Below, one piece after another: positions 42,201 to 58,093 of a DNA stretch of 64,000 nucleotides; positions within the stretch are counted from its first letter, which is position 1, and each line of letters starts with the position of its first letter. Both the position numbers and the translations under genes were made by a program. Under the pieces are notes generated by a model. That model made no database searches and was not told the DNA's origin. It saw nothing but the letters and a program-made list of their open reading frames with translations. Location of the stretch: assembly GCF_028858725.1 (NCBI RefSeq), contig NC_084774.1, positions 9,646,001 to 9,710,000 on the forward strand. Direction: 5' to 3'. The DNA is from Colius striatus (taxonomy: Eukaryota > Chordata > Aves > Coliiformes > Coliidae).

Positions 42201-44366
42201 CAGAGGCTTCCTTCTGGTTCCTATTTGATGCTTGTGTGAATGAGACACATCTTCGGTTGCGCACTTAGGGCAGGAGTATTGTTGACCCCCATCCCAACCT
42301 GCTACAGCAGAGCTGTCTGAGCCTTGGGATTCCCTTGCAAGGGGCTGTACCTGTAGGGTACAAACAGCTCCCAGGGGTTCATGTGTTCAGAAAAGGGCAG
42401 TCTGTGTTCACAGCTGCCTGAGGTTGGCATGGAAGGTCCTTTAGAAGGGTGTGGGCGCTGCCACATAGATGCAGCAGAACACTTGTGTGTCTCTCAGCCT
42501 CCCTCCCCGTGTTCTTCTCCTGAGTCACGCTGTGATTACAACCCACTGCAGGTTTTGGTATGAGAACCCCGGAGTGTTCACGCCGGCGCAGCTGACTCAG
42601 CTCAGACAGACCTCCCTGGCTCGTGTCATCTGTGACAACAGTGACCACATCCAGCAGCTCCAGAGGGATGTGTTCCGGGTGGCATCCTACCCACAGGGCA
42701 TGGTTGGCTGTGAGGAGATCCCTGCAGTGGACCTGCGCTTGTGGCAGGACTGTTGTGAGGGTGAGGAGGCTGCTGCAGCAGTGGGGGGTGTGGGGGTGGC
42801 TCTGGGAGCATTTCTCACGTGCTGTCAGCAGAGGTGAAATGCCAGGAGCTGGTTTCATCCTGTGCTGTGAGAACTGTGTGTAAGCAAAAGGATCAGAGAA
42901 TCACAGACTGGTTTTGGTGGGAAAAAACCTTGAAGCTCCTGGAGTGCACCCCCTGCCCTCACCCTGCCCAGCCCAGCACTGACCCACAGCCCTCAGCACC
43001 TCAGCCCCACGGCTTTGGGATCCCTCCAGGGCCGGAGACTCCCCCAGCAACCTGGGCAGCCTGGCACAGGGGCTGACACCCCTCTCAGGGAAACAGTTCT
43101 GCTTCAGCTCCAATCTCAGCCTCCCCTGGTGCAACCTGAGCCCATTTCCTCTTGTAAAACTCTGGCATTAAACCACAGACCCTGCCATGGTCCTTTTGTG
43201 CTATATCTGGGTACAGATGTCCAGCTGAGACATGGGAATCCATGCATGACACATGCCTCGTGTCAACACCTTTGTTGCCTCCTCCCCTCTGACATAAGAG
43301 ATGTGTCAAGGGTAGATGGTGAAAGAGGGCAGTGCTGCCCTGTGCTGCCTGCAACCCACACAATCCTGCTTTAATCACGAGTGCTCACTCAGACTTTCCC
43401 TTCCTTCCCAAGACTGCCAGACACGTGGGCAATTCAGGGCTCTTTCTCAGCGGTTCCGAAGCAAGAGATCTCCTGGCTTCAGCTACCCAGAGGAAAACCC
43501 TGCCAAGCACAAGCCTGCCTTCCCCAGGTGTAGTATCACCACTTCTTTTACCTCCAGTTTGTCAAGCATAAGACATTTTAATAACCCAGCACACCCAGTC
43601 CTTTGAAGTGGACGTCCTGCAGAGATCTGGGGGCCAGGGCTGTTTCAGGAGATGCTGAGCTCCACCAAAATCCTCCCAGTTCTATTTAACTAGCTGGGCT
43701 GGGTGGCTGGTTGGTTGGCATCTCTCAGCAGGTGAATTTGGCAGCTGGGCGCTTCTCATTGATGCTTTACCTGGCTGTTGGAGAGGGCAGAGTGGCTCTT
43801 TCCTCCAGGAAGCTGACTTTTGCATAATCCCTTTCACTTTTTATCCCTGACCCCAGAAGTGAGGCACCTTCTCCAAGCCCTTCCTCCAGAGAGAACCTCG
43901 AGTCCCTTGTGGCTGAGCTGCAGAAGACAGTTGCTTCCCTAAGGAGACAGGTAAAACCTTGTGCCCCAGTGTTTGTCTCCTGTGGAGTCACCCCCAGAGC
44001 AGGATCTAGCTGTTTGCTACAAGCAGCCTCTGAGACTTTAGTGTCCTCCAGAGCCATGAGCAACCCCCTAATCCAGAGGGAACCTAGTGGCAGGTACAGA
44101 AGTAGAGAGAGAAGAGATGAAGCTGAGCTCTGTAGGGTAAAACACAAGTTTGAGCCTCAGTGAAGGCAGCTTGAGCCAGCACTTTCTTCTTGTATTTGGG
44201 ATGGGTTAAAGAGTATCTGTGCAATGGTGCAGATGCCTCTTAGAGCTGCTGCTTTCTCATCCCTCCCCAGGTAAATGCACTGGAGAGCCAGCTGAGGTGG
44301 CACCCCAGGAACACCAGCACTCAAGGGCAGGGGAAGAAGACTGAAGACAAATGGAGGACAAGATGA
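3048..44366 (+). CDS. PXDN-like: Peroxidasin-like secreted haem peroxidase (whole gene, 22 coding exons)
   Basis: Joined exons give 4,221 nt, or 1,406 aa (human PXDN is about 1,479), with every intron GT-AG and the frame intact. Order: signal-like peptide 1-23, LRRNT from C24, five LRRs to about 174, LRRCT to 232, Ig1 232-328, Ig2 328-418, Ig3 419-510, Ig4 511-600, linker, peroxidase domain from 690, furin-like site RSKR ending R1324, coiled coil about 1358-1383, stop. Peroxidase residues are present: distal Q811, D814, H815, R965 with E968, and proximal H1062. C724 and C1303 match the cysteines that link the human trimer. Known family role: uses hypobromous acid to form sulfilimine bonds in collagen IV of basement membranes. 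This gene lies beside SRMS and PPDPF, unlike PXDN (near MYT1L) or PXDNL (near PCMTD1/ST18), so I infer a third paralogue. The VWC domain is missing. The true first exon is uncertain. Confidence 0.88.
3212..13152 (+). other. PXDN-like long intron between LRRNT and LRR 1
   Basis: About 9.9 kb of intron. The only repeat I recognise is a CR1 tail near 10883. Minus-strand open stretches at about 5401-6276 are noted separately as unresolved. Confidence 0.75.
10883..10944 (-). mobile_element. CR1 LINE 3'-end fragment
   Basis: Begins TTCATAGAATGG and continues GGTTGGAAGGGACCTTTAGA, the reverse complement of a CR1 3' end. Confidence 0.8.
13153..13224 (+). CDS. PXDN-like: PXDN-like exon: LRR 1
   Basis: A 72-bp phase-2 exon reading [15 protein letters not shown] and then RRLKNLNTL, nearly the peroxidasin family sequence. 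Acceptor TTTTAG, donor GTAAGT. Confidence 0.95.
14008..14163 (+). repeat. Long inverted repeat, left arm
   Basis: Starts GTTTACCATCTAAGAAACAT. About 150 bp match the reverse complement of 15188-15343 with roughly a dozen differences by eye. Family not recognised. Confidence 0.85.
15188..15343 (-). repeat. Long inverted repeat, right arm
   Basis: Reverse complement of the left arm, separated from it by about 1.0 kb. No target-site duplication is apparent outside the arms. Confidence 0.85.
19171..19385 (-). mobile_element. CR1 LINE fragment
   Basis: CAGAATCATAAGGATTGGAA followed by GGGACCTGGAAAGCTCATCC and the usual lysine/leucine-shadow frames of CR1. Reverse orientation. Confidence 0.85.
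19654..19725 (+). CDS. PXDN-like: PXDN-like exon: LRR 2
   Basis: A 72-bp phase-2 exon reading [20 protein letters not shown] and on to KYL. Acceptor AACAG, donor GTGAGT. Confidence 0.95.
19940..20011 (+). CDS. PXDN-like: PXDN-like exon: LRR 3
   Basis: A 72-bp phase-2 exon reading [20 protein letters not shown], only 214 bp after the previous repeat exon. Acceptor GAAAG, donor GTAAGT. Confidence 0.95.
20012..21857 (+). other. PXDN-like intron between LRR 3 and LRR 4
   Basis: No gene recognised. An A-rich stretch near 20375-20415 and a short GA run near 21649 are the only features noticed. Confidence 0.6.
21858..21929 (+). CDS. PXDN-like: PXDN-like exon: LRR 4
   Basis: A 72-bp phase-2 exon reading [20 protein letters not shown]. 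Acceptor TGACAG, donor GTAAGT. Confidence 0.95.
23389..23460 (+). CDS. PXDN-like: PXDN-like exon: LRR 5
   Basis: A 72-bp phase-2 exon reading [20 protein letters not shown]. Acceptor TTGCAG, donor GTAAGT. Confidence 0.95.
24900..25119 (+). mobile_element. CR1 LINE 3' fragment (first of a tandem pair)
   Basis: Ends in TTCTATGATTCTATGAA after AAGGTCCCTTCCAACTCC, the CR1 3' terminus. It is abutted directly by a second, longer CR1. Confidence 0.88.
25120..25686 (+). mobile_element. CR1 LINE 3' fragment (second of a tandem pair)
   Basis: About 570 bp of CR1 3' coding end and UTR, including GGCTGTTTAGTCTGGAGAAG. It ends in GTGATTCGATGAA only 24 nt before the LRRCT exon. Confidence 0.88.
25711..25880 (+). 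CDS. PXDN-like: PXDN-like exon: LRRCT cap
   Basis: Encodes [20 protein letters not shown] and the rest of the cysteine-flanked C-terminal cap, ending in DFNC. Markedly GC-rich next to the introns. The acceptor lies only about 24 nt after the end of a CR1 element. The exon starts in phase 2 and ends in phase 1. Confidence 0.95.
27310..27372 (+). mobile_element. CR1 LINE 3'-end fragment
   Basis: GGTTGGATTCAATGATCTTA and then TTTTCCAACCCAAATGATTC, ending TGTGAATT. Confidence 0.8.
27558..27625 (+). repeat. Short tandem duplication
   Basis: The stretch TCTGCAGAGAGCTGGCACT occurs twice, about 40 bp apart, at about 27563 and 27600. Confidence 0.7.
28095..28212 (+). CDS. PXDN-like: PXDN-like exon: Ig domain 1, first half
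   Basis: Reads [20 protein letters not shown] and on through [19 protein letters not shown]. This holds the first Ig cysteine and the core Trp. Donor GTAAGT. Confidence 0.95.
28213..29707 (+). other. PXDN-like intron inside Ig1
   Basis: About 1.5 kb. No repeat or other coding sequence recognised. Confidence 0.6.
29708..29877 (+). CDS. PXDN-like: PXDN-like exon: Ig domain 1, second half
   Basis: Reads [20 protein letters not shown] and then the [11 protein letters not shown] strand with the second cysteine, ending LRYFGTP. Donor GTAACT. Ends in phase 1. Confidence 0.95.
30293..30565 (+). CDS. PXDN-like: PXDN-like exon: Ig domain 2
   Basis: The only Ig domain encoded by one exon (273 bp, phase 1 to phase 1). 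It carries [11 protein letters not shown], the core Trp in ISWT, and [11 protein letters not shown]. Confidence 0.95.
30724..30840 (+). CDS. PXDN-like: PXDN-like exon: Ig domain 3, first half
   Basis: Reads [20 protein letters not shown] and then [19 protein letters not shown]. Donor GTACTG. Confidence 0.93.
30841..33745 (+). other. PXDN-like introns around the second Ig3 exon
   Basis: Outside the exon at 32337-32495 I see nothing recognisable except a short GAG triplet run near 31709-31722. Confidence 0.55.
32337..32495 (+). CDS. PXDN-like: PXDN-like exon: Ig domain 3, second half
   Basis: Reads [20 protein letters not shown] and then [18 protein letters not shown]. Acceptor GACCAG, donor GTAGGC. 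The phase joins correctly to the exon ending at 30840. Confidence 0.93.
33746..33858 (+). CDS. PXDN-like: PXDN-like exon: Ig domain 4, first half
   Basis: Reads [20 protein letters not shown] and then [17 protein letters not shown]. Donor GTAAGA. The following intron is phase 0. Confidence 0.94.
35038..35445 (-). mobile_element. CR1 LINE fragment
   Basis: Starts CAGAATCCCTGAGTGGTGGG. Includes CCCTGGGCAGCCTGGGCCAG and the stretch that reads as CR1 reverse-transcriptase C-terminus on the minus strand. Lies in the intron between the Ig4 half exons, ending about 80 bp before the second half. Confidence 0.88.
35527..35683 (+). CDS. PXDN-like: PXDN-like exon: Ig domain 4, second half
   Basis: Reads [20 protein letters not shown] and then [12 protein letters not shown]. 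Ends in phase 1 at GTATGG. Confidence 0.94.
35966..36317 (+). mobile_element. CR1 LINE fragment
   Basis: GCTGGGGAAGGGGCTGGAGC through GAGCCTGGAGAAGAGGAGGC to a tail GTATGACTCTGTGAA. Confidence 0.85.
37650..37758 (+). CDS. PXDN-like: PXDN-like exon: linker before the peroxidase domain
   Basis: Reads [20 protein letters not shown] and then [15 protein letters not shown], the helical linker that precedes the peroxidase domain in peroxidasins. Acceptor TTTGCAAAG, donor GTAAGT. Confidence 0.92.
38268..38331 (+). mobile_element. CR1 LINE 3'-end fragment
   Basis: Short tail GCACTGGATGATCTTTCGAG ending GATTCTGTGATTCTGTA. Confidence 0.8.
38529..38686 (+). CDS. PXDN-like: PXDN-like exon: start of the peroxidase region
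   Basis: Reads [20 protein letters not shown] and then [18 protein letters not shown], nearly identical to the family. Contains the N-glycosylation-type motif NVT at its end. Confidence 0.95.
38687..39832 (+). other. PXDN-like intron before the main peroxidase exon
   Basis: About 1.1 kb with no recognised repeat. An open frame runs from 39733 into the exon, but the phase and the acceptor at 39831-39832 show that coding starts at 39833. Confidence 0.6.
39833..41336 (+). CDS. PXDN-like: PXDN-like exon: catalytic haem peroxidase domain
   Basis: A single 1,504-bp exon, GC-rich and fully open. It holds [18 protein letters not shown] (C724 matches a human trimer cysteine), the distal motif GQFLDHDMD (Q811, D814, H815), HRANEQ (R965 and the haem-linking E968; the Met found here in myeloperoxidase is Gln, as in PXDN), and FGHTLVNP with proximal His H1062. 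The exon ends at GTACTG, in phase with the exon at 41796. Confidence 0.97.
41796..41930 (+). CDS. PXDN-like: PXDN-like exon: peroxidase domain, C-terminal part 1
   Basis: Reads [20 protein letters not shown] and then [20 protein letters not shown]. Acceptor CCTGCAG, donor GTTTGA (weak but in phase). Confidence 0.95.
42552..42760 (+). CDS. PXDN-like: PXDN-like exon: peroxidase domain, C-terminal part 2
   Basis: Reads [20 protein letters not shown] and ends [12 protein letters not shown]1303 in the CC pair matches the second human trimer cysteine (C1315 by my recollection). Donor GTGAGG. Confidence 0.95.
42892..43160 (-). mobile_element. CR1 LINE fragment
   Basis: Starts AGAGAATCACAGACTGGTTT. 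The same family as the copy at 35966, in reverse orientation. Confidence 0.85.
43413..43527 (+). CDS. PXDN-like: PXDN-like exon: furin-site exon
   Basis: Reads [20 protein letters not shown] and then a Pro/Lys-rich tail. RSKR followed by Ser fits the R-X-K/R-R proprotein convertase motif and lies at the position of the processing site of human PXDN (RGRR). Donor GTGTAG. Confidence 0.9.
43857..43950 (+). CDS. PXDN-like: PXDN-like exon: coiled-coil exon
   Basis: Reads [20 protein letters not shown] and then [11 protein letters not shown]. With the next exon it makes a heptad pattern: L1358, L1365, L1372 and L1379, with V1362, V1369, V1376 and L1383. Confidence 0.88.
44271..44366 (+). CDS. PXDN-like: PXDN-like terminal coding exon (stops before VWC)
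   Basis: Reads [20 protein letters not shown] and then [11 protein letters not shown] followed by TGA. The KW motif corresponds to TKWKKDAC at the start of the VWC domain in PXDN. The stop therefore falls exactly where VWC should begin. Sequence after the stop still resembles that exon out to a possible old donor (AAG before GTCAGT, about 44389). Confidence 0.8.
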   Translation, partial: VNALESQLRWHPRNTSTQGQGKKTEDKWRTR

Positions 44367-45070
44367 CCACGTTGCCTGTTGGTATAAGGTCAGTGTGTTT
44401 GTTCTGGGCTGGTCACTGTGGTGCTGCTGAGTGGGCAGTGGGATGCCTCAGAACTCTTCACACACAGAAGAGGCTGTTGCAGGAAGGAATGGAGCAACCT
44501 GGTGATGAATGGGACAAGAGGCAGTAGGCTTAAGTGCAGCAGATTAGACATTCATTTCTACCAGTAATGATTAGTGACTCACTGGAATGGGTTGTCTGGG
44601 GATGTGGTGGCTTATCCGTTCCTGGAGTTCTTTTAAGAACTGGTTTGGCAAAGATGGGGAAAGACATAAGTATAGGATGGGGAGTAGGTGGACTGGGTGA
44701 GGTCTCTCAGGCCTCTCTCTCCTGGGACTCTGGGTAGGTTTCTTCTAACAACATTTAATATCATAACCCCAAATCCAACAGCCTCCAAAGGACCTTTGTG
44801 GGGAGAGATACCACAAAGCTCAGTGATGGAGTAGCTGGACTGGTTCCTCCTCAGGGTAACAAGGACATCTGGGCAGATGGAGCAATCCATCATTTGCTTA
44901 CATATTGGTAGAGATTTCCCCCTCTACCTCTGAGTCATTGTGCACCTCTCTTCTTGCACCTTCAGTTTGCTCAGCTCGAGCCAAGGCAGCAAGGATGGCA
45001 AGTGGATATTTAAAGCCAGTGCCAGCACCTGGGGGCTCCTGCTGCTGCCCAGCTGGGCAGGGTGCTGGCA
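44364..45070 (+). pseudogene. Possible decayed VWC-domain exons of the PXDN-like gene
   Basis: Two stretches look like worn copies of the VWC exons of PXDN. The first runs from the stop at 44364 to about 44389, where the base pattern tracks the start of the VWC exon but with a stop and a one-base shift. The second, about 44988-45062, reads a KDGK-like start in one frame and VPAPGGSCCCPAG in another, compared with KDGQ...VPVNIPGACCPVC in PXDN. The match is by eye against remembered sequence and could be chance. Confidence 0.3.
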
Positions 45071-47068
45071 GAAAGCTACTCCCTGGTGTTCTGAGGCACA
45101 GAGAGCACAGACTGAGCTCCCTTAGCCCACTTCCCATGGAGATCCCTGCAGCCTCACAAGAGAGGGGGAAGATCTCGCCGGCACCTGCCGGTCTGGAGGA
45201 GGTGTTTAATGGTCTTTATGTGTTGCAAATGATTACTCCAGGGTCAGGAGCAGAGGAGTTACACAGAAGTGTTGTTCTGCCAGGCAGTCTGTACTAGAAA
45301 GAGCATCCTCTGAAGTTAGATTACAGGATAGGGCAAGTGAAAGCTGGTCTGTGCTGAGCATCTCAGCAGCACGCAGAGGGGAGGTCTGTAGGCTGCCCAC
45401 ACTGCTTCCAGCCTCTTTGGTGTGTTGGTCCTCATAGATTTTCCAGTCCAACAGCTATTGCTCTTTAGAAATGTGACATAAATGGCAGTGTAACACGTGA
45501 GTTGGCTGTTCCCTGCCATCATTTCAAATCCTTGAAGAGCAATCTAGGGTTTACAAGGTCCCTGAAGAGTGTTTCTGTGTGTTTAAAGGACTGTTGCTGT
45601 CTTTGTGCTGCAGTCCTGCCCATCCCAGACCTGCCAGGCTCTCTCTGCCTTCATTGCTTCCCATCGAGGTGGGGGTTTTGTGTGCATTCTTGTGCCATTT
45701 CAGGTGTCCTGTGACCTGCACTCCTGCTCTCCACCACTCAGTCCAACCCACTCCCACAGGGCTCAGAAACAGCAGCCGCGAGACCCCACGATGCTCTGCC
45801 TCCTCTCACACCTCCCTGTCCCAGAACGACATCTGCCCGAATTGAACCCTCTGCACTGACTGTCTACCAGCCCTTTTCAGCCCCTGGACCACTCCTCAGC
45901 CTCCCAGGGATGGGCTGTTCCCTCTTTGGTGATGGACAGACCAGCAGCCTGCTCAGATGCCACTTTCTTCCACAGTCACCAGCTGAAGCTGCTTCAATGC
46001 CACTGTTTCACCACCCTTCACCTGAAATGCCCTGTGGGCACCCAACAGAAACAATTCATTAAGAGGCAAAACCTTTCTCAAGTGCACTGTGGAGCCAGGA
46101 AGCACCTGGAGAAATCCCAAAAGAGAACAAAACTAAACAAACACGAAACTCAAATCCTCAGCCATCTTCTGATGCCAACAGAAAGAGCAAGAGGAACCTC
46201 AGGGCTCTGGCAAGCACAGCTGACGCTGGGCTCTCCATCCCTGCCAGTAGCAAGCAGATGAGCCCAAGGCCTGGGGAAGTCTCCCAGCAGTTTTTTTGGG
46301 TGCTTCAGGAGGGGATTCCAGGCACAGCAGTGGTGCTTTGCCAGTTTTGGGGTCACAGGCAGCATGACCCTGGGAGTGACCCACCGTTCTGTGCCCAGTG
46401 CTCCTCAGCATCACCCTCATTCTCCAACCTTCTGCCCCTTGAGGGGTTGAATTACATTGATGTTTCTCTTCCTTTTTGGTTTTTCTTTTCCCAAAAGGCT
46501 CTTTGCTGCAAGATGTGCTTTGAGTGCAAATGTAACAGGACTTGGAACAGAACCTCAGCTAATTAGATGTAATGTGTGCTCTCATTAGTGGAGGGGAGCT
46601 GCTGGTTGCTGTCAATTAGTCTGGGAGAACACGATGTGCAGTGTTTGACACACGGTGAATGTGAAATGCTGTTTGTGTTTATTGCTGCCAGGTGCTCTGC
46701 AACTCAACCAGGACTGTGTCACCAGCTCTACTGACAGGGCCTTCTGGTTTTGTTGCTCTTTGGAGGTGCTTTTTTTTTCGTGGTGCTAGAACTAGAAAGT
46801 CCCTGTGTACCCACCAGAGCCCCAGAGCTGTGGACAGGTCGGTTTTTAATACATCTCTGTAAGTTGGTCACAGGGACTAAAGAGAAAATACTTGATCCAT
46901 CAGATCTCTGTGCCTTCCTTATCTTCCTCACTTCTGCATCCTTCCACAGCACAAGGACAAGAGACTTTGATGAACACGCCTTTCCTTTTCTTCTTCTCCA
47001 TTTTTAGGTGATTTATAGTACCAAAAGGACTCAAAGCAGCAGGGTATGCTCCTGGAACTTCATAGGAA

Positions 47069-47074
47069 AATAAA
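47069..47074 (+). terminator. Candidate poly(A) signal for the PXDN-like gene
   Basis: First AATAAA found on the plus strand after the stop codon at 44366. It would imply a 3' UTR of about 2.7 kb. Weak support. Confidence 0.22.
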
Positions 47075-48656
47075 GGTTGTGATTTATCAGCTGCTTCCTG
47101 GCTTCCAGGACTCTGTCCTGTGCAGACACACGGTTGCAGTGATGAGTGTGTGTTATCCGTGTCTGGTGAAGTTCAGCTCAGAGGCAGTGTTTAGTCCTCA
47201 GGGGTGTTTGTCATTTGGAAGTACTCTTTCATTTAGGTGCAAATCAAGAGCCAAAGCCTGGCTTGGTATAAATCAGTTGCACTTGGCTGTGGCTTATACC
47301 ACTAGACAGCCTAATCTGGCAAAGGTCAATAGAGGTAAATCAGTCTCCAGTCTCCTTCTGCAGACCACAGGTTTACCCAGTCCCCATTCAAAGCAGTAAA
47401 GCACAAATGCTTGCTGCTCCATCTAATCAGATAATCCCTCAATGCATAACCAAGGAGCCCTTTTTCCTCCTGATGGAGGGTGAGGTGAGGAGCAGAAGTG
47501 TCAGAAGCATTGCAGAAGGACAGCAAGAGGGGATATCCCTTCCTCAAGTGTTGCAAACCCTTCTGTGCTCCATCCTCTCTTCCCTGCCCCGTGTGCCACC
47601 GAGGGCAAGGCTGTGAGCTGGGCAGCTCAGGAGAACTAACCATATTCAGGTGATACTTTGGTAAGTAGGGAGCAGAACATTTTATTAAAGGCTCTCTTTT
47701 TCCCTCATTCTCATCTGTGCAGCAACATGCAGGGCACCCTCACGAAGCTCTGTGTGCTCCTGCCCTCTGCCTTGGGCTTCTCTGCCTGGGAGAGGGTGAG
47801 GAAAGAGCTCACCTCCAAATCCAGACATTGAAATCCAACTTCTTCATGTTGTTTGGGCATCGTGGGACAGCCAGGACACAGCAGGCCTAGAGCTTTTGGC
47901 TCAGGGATGGGTGCAGATGGTTCTTCCTACACCAGAGAGTTGTAGTCTGCAGCCTCTTTAAAAACCCAATTGCACACCCAAAATGAGCCACACAGACCCA
48001 ATTACAAGCAGAGGAGGCTTGAAATAATGGACTCAAGGCCAGGAGAGAAGGTACCAGGCACAAAACTCCCACTAATTAGATGGAACAGTCAAATAACCAA
48101 ACCCAGGCAGGAGCTGGGGGTGTTGGGGTTGGGATTTCTCACCGGGGCAGCAATCTCCAGGTGCCTCAAAGTGCATGTGTAAGACTTGAGGTGGAAATCT
48201 CCTTGCCTTGGCTGATGGCTGTGGCTGCTGGGGTTTGGCAGGGGTGGCCAGGGCTGTGAGGAGCGTGGGTGTGCTGGTGGCACCAGGAGCTGTCGTGTGC
48301 TCAGCTCCAGATGCCACACACACACCTGGGGTTGATCCAGACCCTGCATCACAGACCTCCTGATGTTGTGAGGTGCTGATGCTAGTGGGGACCTGTCTTT
48401 GCTGGAGGCTGAGCAAGCACCAGATCCTGGGAAGTGGATTCCCTGGAGATCCTCTGCAATGGGGAGTTAGTGGGAGGAGGCAAATACTTTAGCAGGGTGA
48501 CCCTGGGAGGTCATTGCAGACCAAAAGGGTCCTGTGTTATAACCCCCACACTGTCCACTCAGCAAATGCCCAGATCACTTCAGATCTCTTCAGAGGTTGT
48601 TTCCTTAGTTCCGTTTTTACTCTCACACATTTGTGGCTGCAATTGTTATCCTGTGG

Positions 48657-48674
48657 GAAAGAAAGAAAGAAAGT
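48657..48674 (+). repeat. (GAAA)n microsatellite
   Basis: Four GAAA units in a row, upstream of SRMS. Confidence 0.8.
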
Positions 48675-49115
48675 AAAGCCCCACTCTCCCACACAAGCGA
48701 GATGGAGTCTATTAACTGGAGTCAGCCACTTGTCACAAGAGCTGCTTGAGGAGCAGAGAGCTGTGTTTACTGGTGCTCTGGTAACGAGCAGGAGAGAGCA
48801 CTTAATAATTAAAAGGGCAAAAGGAAAATAAGCTGTTGTTCTTGGAGAGCAGCGAGGCTCCAGCTGTGCCCCGCTCCCAGATGTGCCCCTGGCTCCCAGC
48901 CTGGGACTCCCTCCCGCCTCCCAGACTCGTCCCACCTGCAGACTCGTCCCACCAGATGAACCAGTTTCACTTTCAGAAATAGGAAGCTGGCAGGGGCAGG
49001 GCCAGGAGTGCCCAGACGCGCTCAGGAGGGACAGGGGACAGCAGCATGAACCCGGCATCGCCCCCTCCTGCAGCCCCCAGCCCGGCCGTGCCATAGCCCA
49101 TCCCATCGCACGGCC

Positions 49116-57113
<7,998 letters not shown>

Positions 57114-57490
57114 GGGTCTCCTTCCCACCATCCTTCCTGCACGAGCTCCTCCAGGCCAGCTCTTGCCAAGAAGCTCCTTCTTTCTGGTTTGTCCTCTGAC
57201 AGGGTTCCAAGGAAAGCACATATTCCCCCTAAAAAACCCCAGTCTGTGGTTCCTTTGGGTCAGGATGCAGGGAGGTGGCCAAGGGAAAAGGCACCGAGCT
57301 GCAGAGAGCTCATTGCCAGTGCTTGGCTGTGAAGCAGCCAGGAGAAGCCCTGTGGTAGTGAAGGCATCACCCAGAGTTTACATCTTAGTGGTGTGGGAGG
57401 TCCCCAGCGCTCCCCACACCAATGTGAAGGTTTGTAGTTTGTGTTCAAGTCGTGACTCAGCTTCATTCGTGTGTGTCTGGTGTATTTATC

Positions 57491-57496
57491 AATAAA
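57491..57496 (+). terminator. SRMS: SRMS poly(A) signal
   Basis: AATAAA 378 nt after the stop codon, followed by a GT-rich stretch (TGTGTGTGCATCC). Confidence 0.8.
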
Positions 57497-57798
57497 TGTG
57501 TGTGCATCCATCTGGGTGTGACCTGACAGGGCACTGCTGGGACCAGCCATGTTGCTCCCCTCCCTGCCCAGGAAGCAGTGAGTTCCAACCAGTCCCACTC
57601 TTGCAATCACAGATGGAACCATCTTCATGTCTCTCTAGTCTCTGTTCATCCAGGTTCATTCACCCCTTTCCCAGGAAGCAGCCCCCTGTGCCCCAAGGAC
57701 CCTGCACAGGCAGCTCCTGCCCAGGCTGCTCCTCTCTGGCTCCTTGTCTTGCTCACCAGCATGTGGTTATTCCAAGGAAGATGTATGTTTGGGTTCAA

Positions 57799-58093
57799 AT
57801 CACAGACTCTCAGAGTGCTGGAGGCAGGAAAGGTCCTGCAGAGCTGCTCCAGCCCCAGCCCCTGCTACAGCAGGTTCCCCTGGCTCAGGGGGCACAGGAA
57901 CGTGTCCAGGTGGGTTTGGAAACCTCCTGAGAAGGAGCCTCCACACCCTCCCTGGGCAGCCTGGGCCAGGGCTCCCTCACCTCAGCACCAAAGGACTTTC
58001 TCTTCCTGTGCCAGTGGAACCTCCTGTGCTCCAGCTTATTCTCCAGCTCTGCAGGGCCCTTCCCATCCCCACCACTCAGGGATTCTGTGATTC
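57799..58093. mobile_element. Palindromic CR1 composite
   Basis: Positions 57799-58040 are CR1 in reverse orientation, starting at its 3' end. The last 50 bp (58042-58093) are the same 3' end in forward orientation, finishing CAGGGATTCTGTGATTC. Both ends are therefore CR1 3' termini. Confidence 0.8.

Larger units (their letters stand above)
44367..49115. other. Intergenic: PXDN-like 3' flank and SRMS 5' flank
   Basis: Besides the possible VWC remnants and one AATAAA, I recognise no gene. GC content rises from about 48.85 kb toward the SRMS start. The SRMS promoter is probably in 48.8-49.1 kb, but no core element stands out. Confidence 0.5.

Noticed and set aside
45605-45859. A cysteine-containing frame (VSCDLHSC) considered as the missing VWC exon
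   Set aside because: It has an acceptor-like site but lacks the VWC cysteine spacing and the CCPxC ending. The stretch near 44990-45062 matches better.
46495-46566. A CCKMCFECKCN-like cysteine cluster considered as VWC
   Set aside because: It is too short, has no flanking splice sites in phase and lies 2 kb past the coding end.
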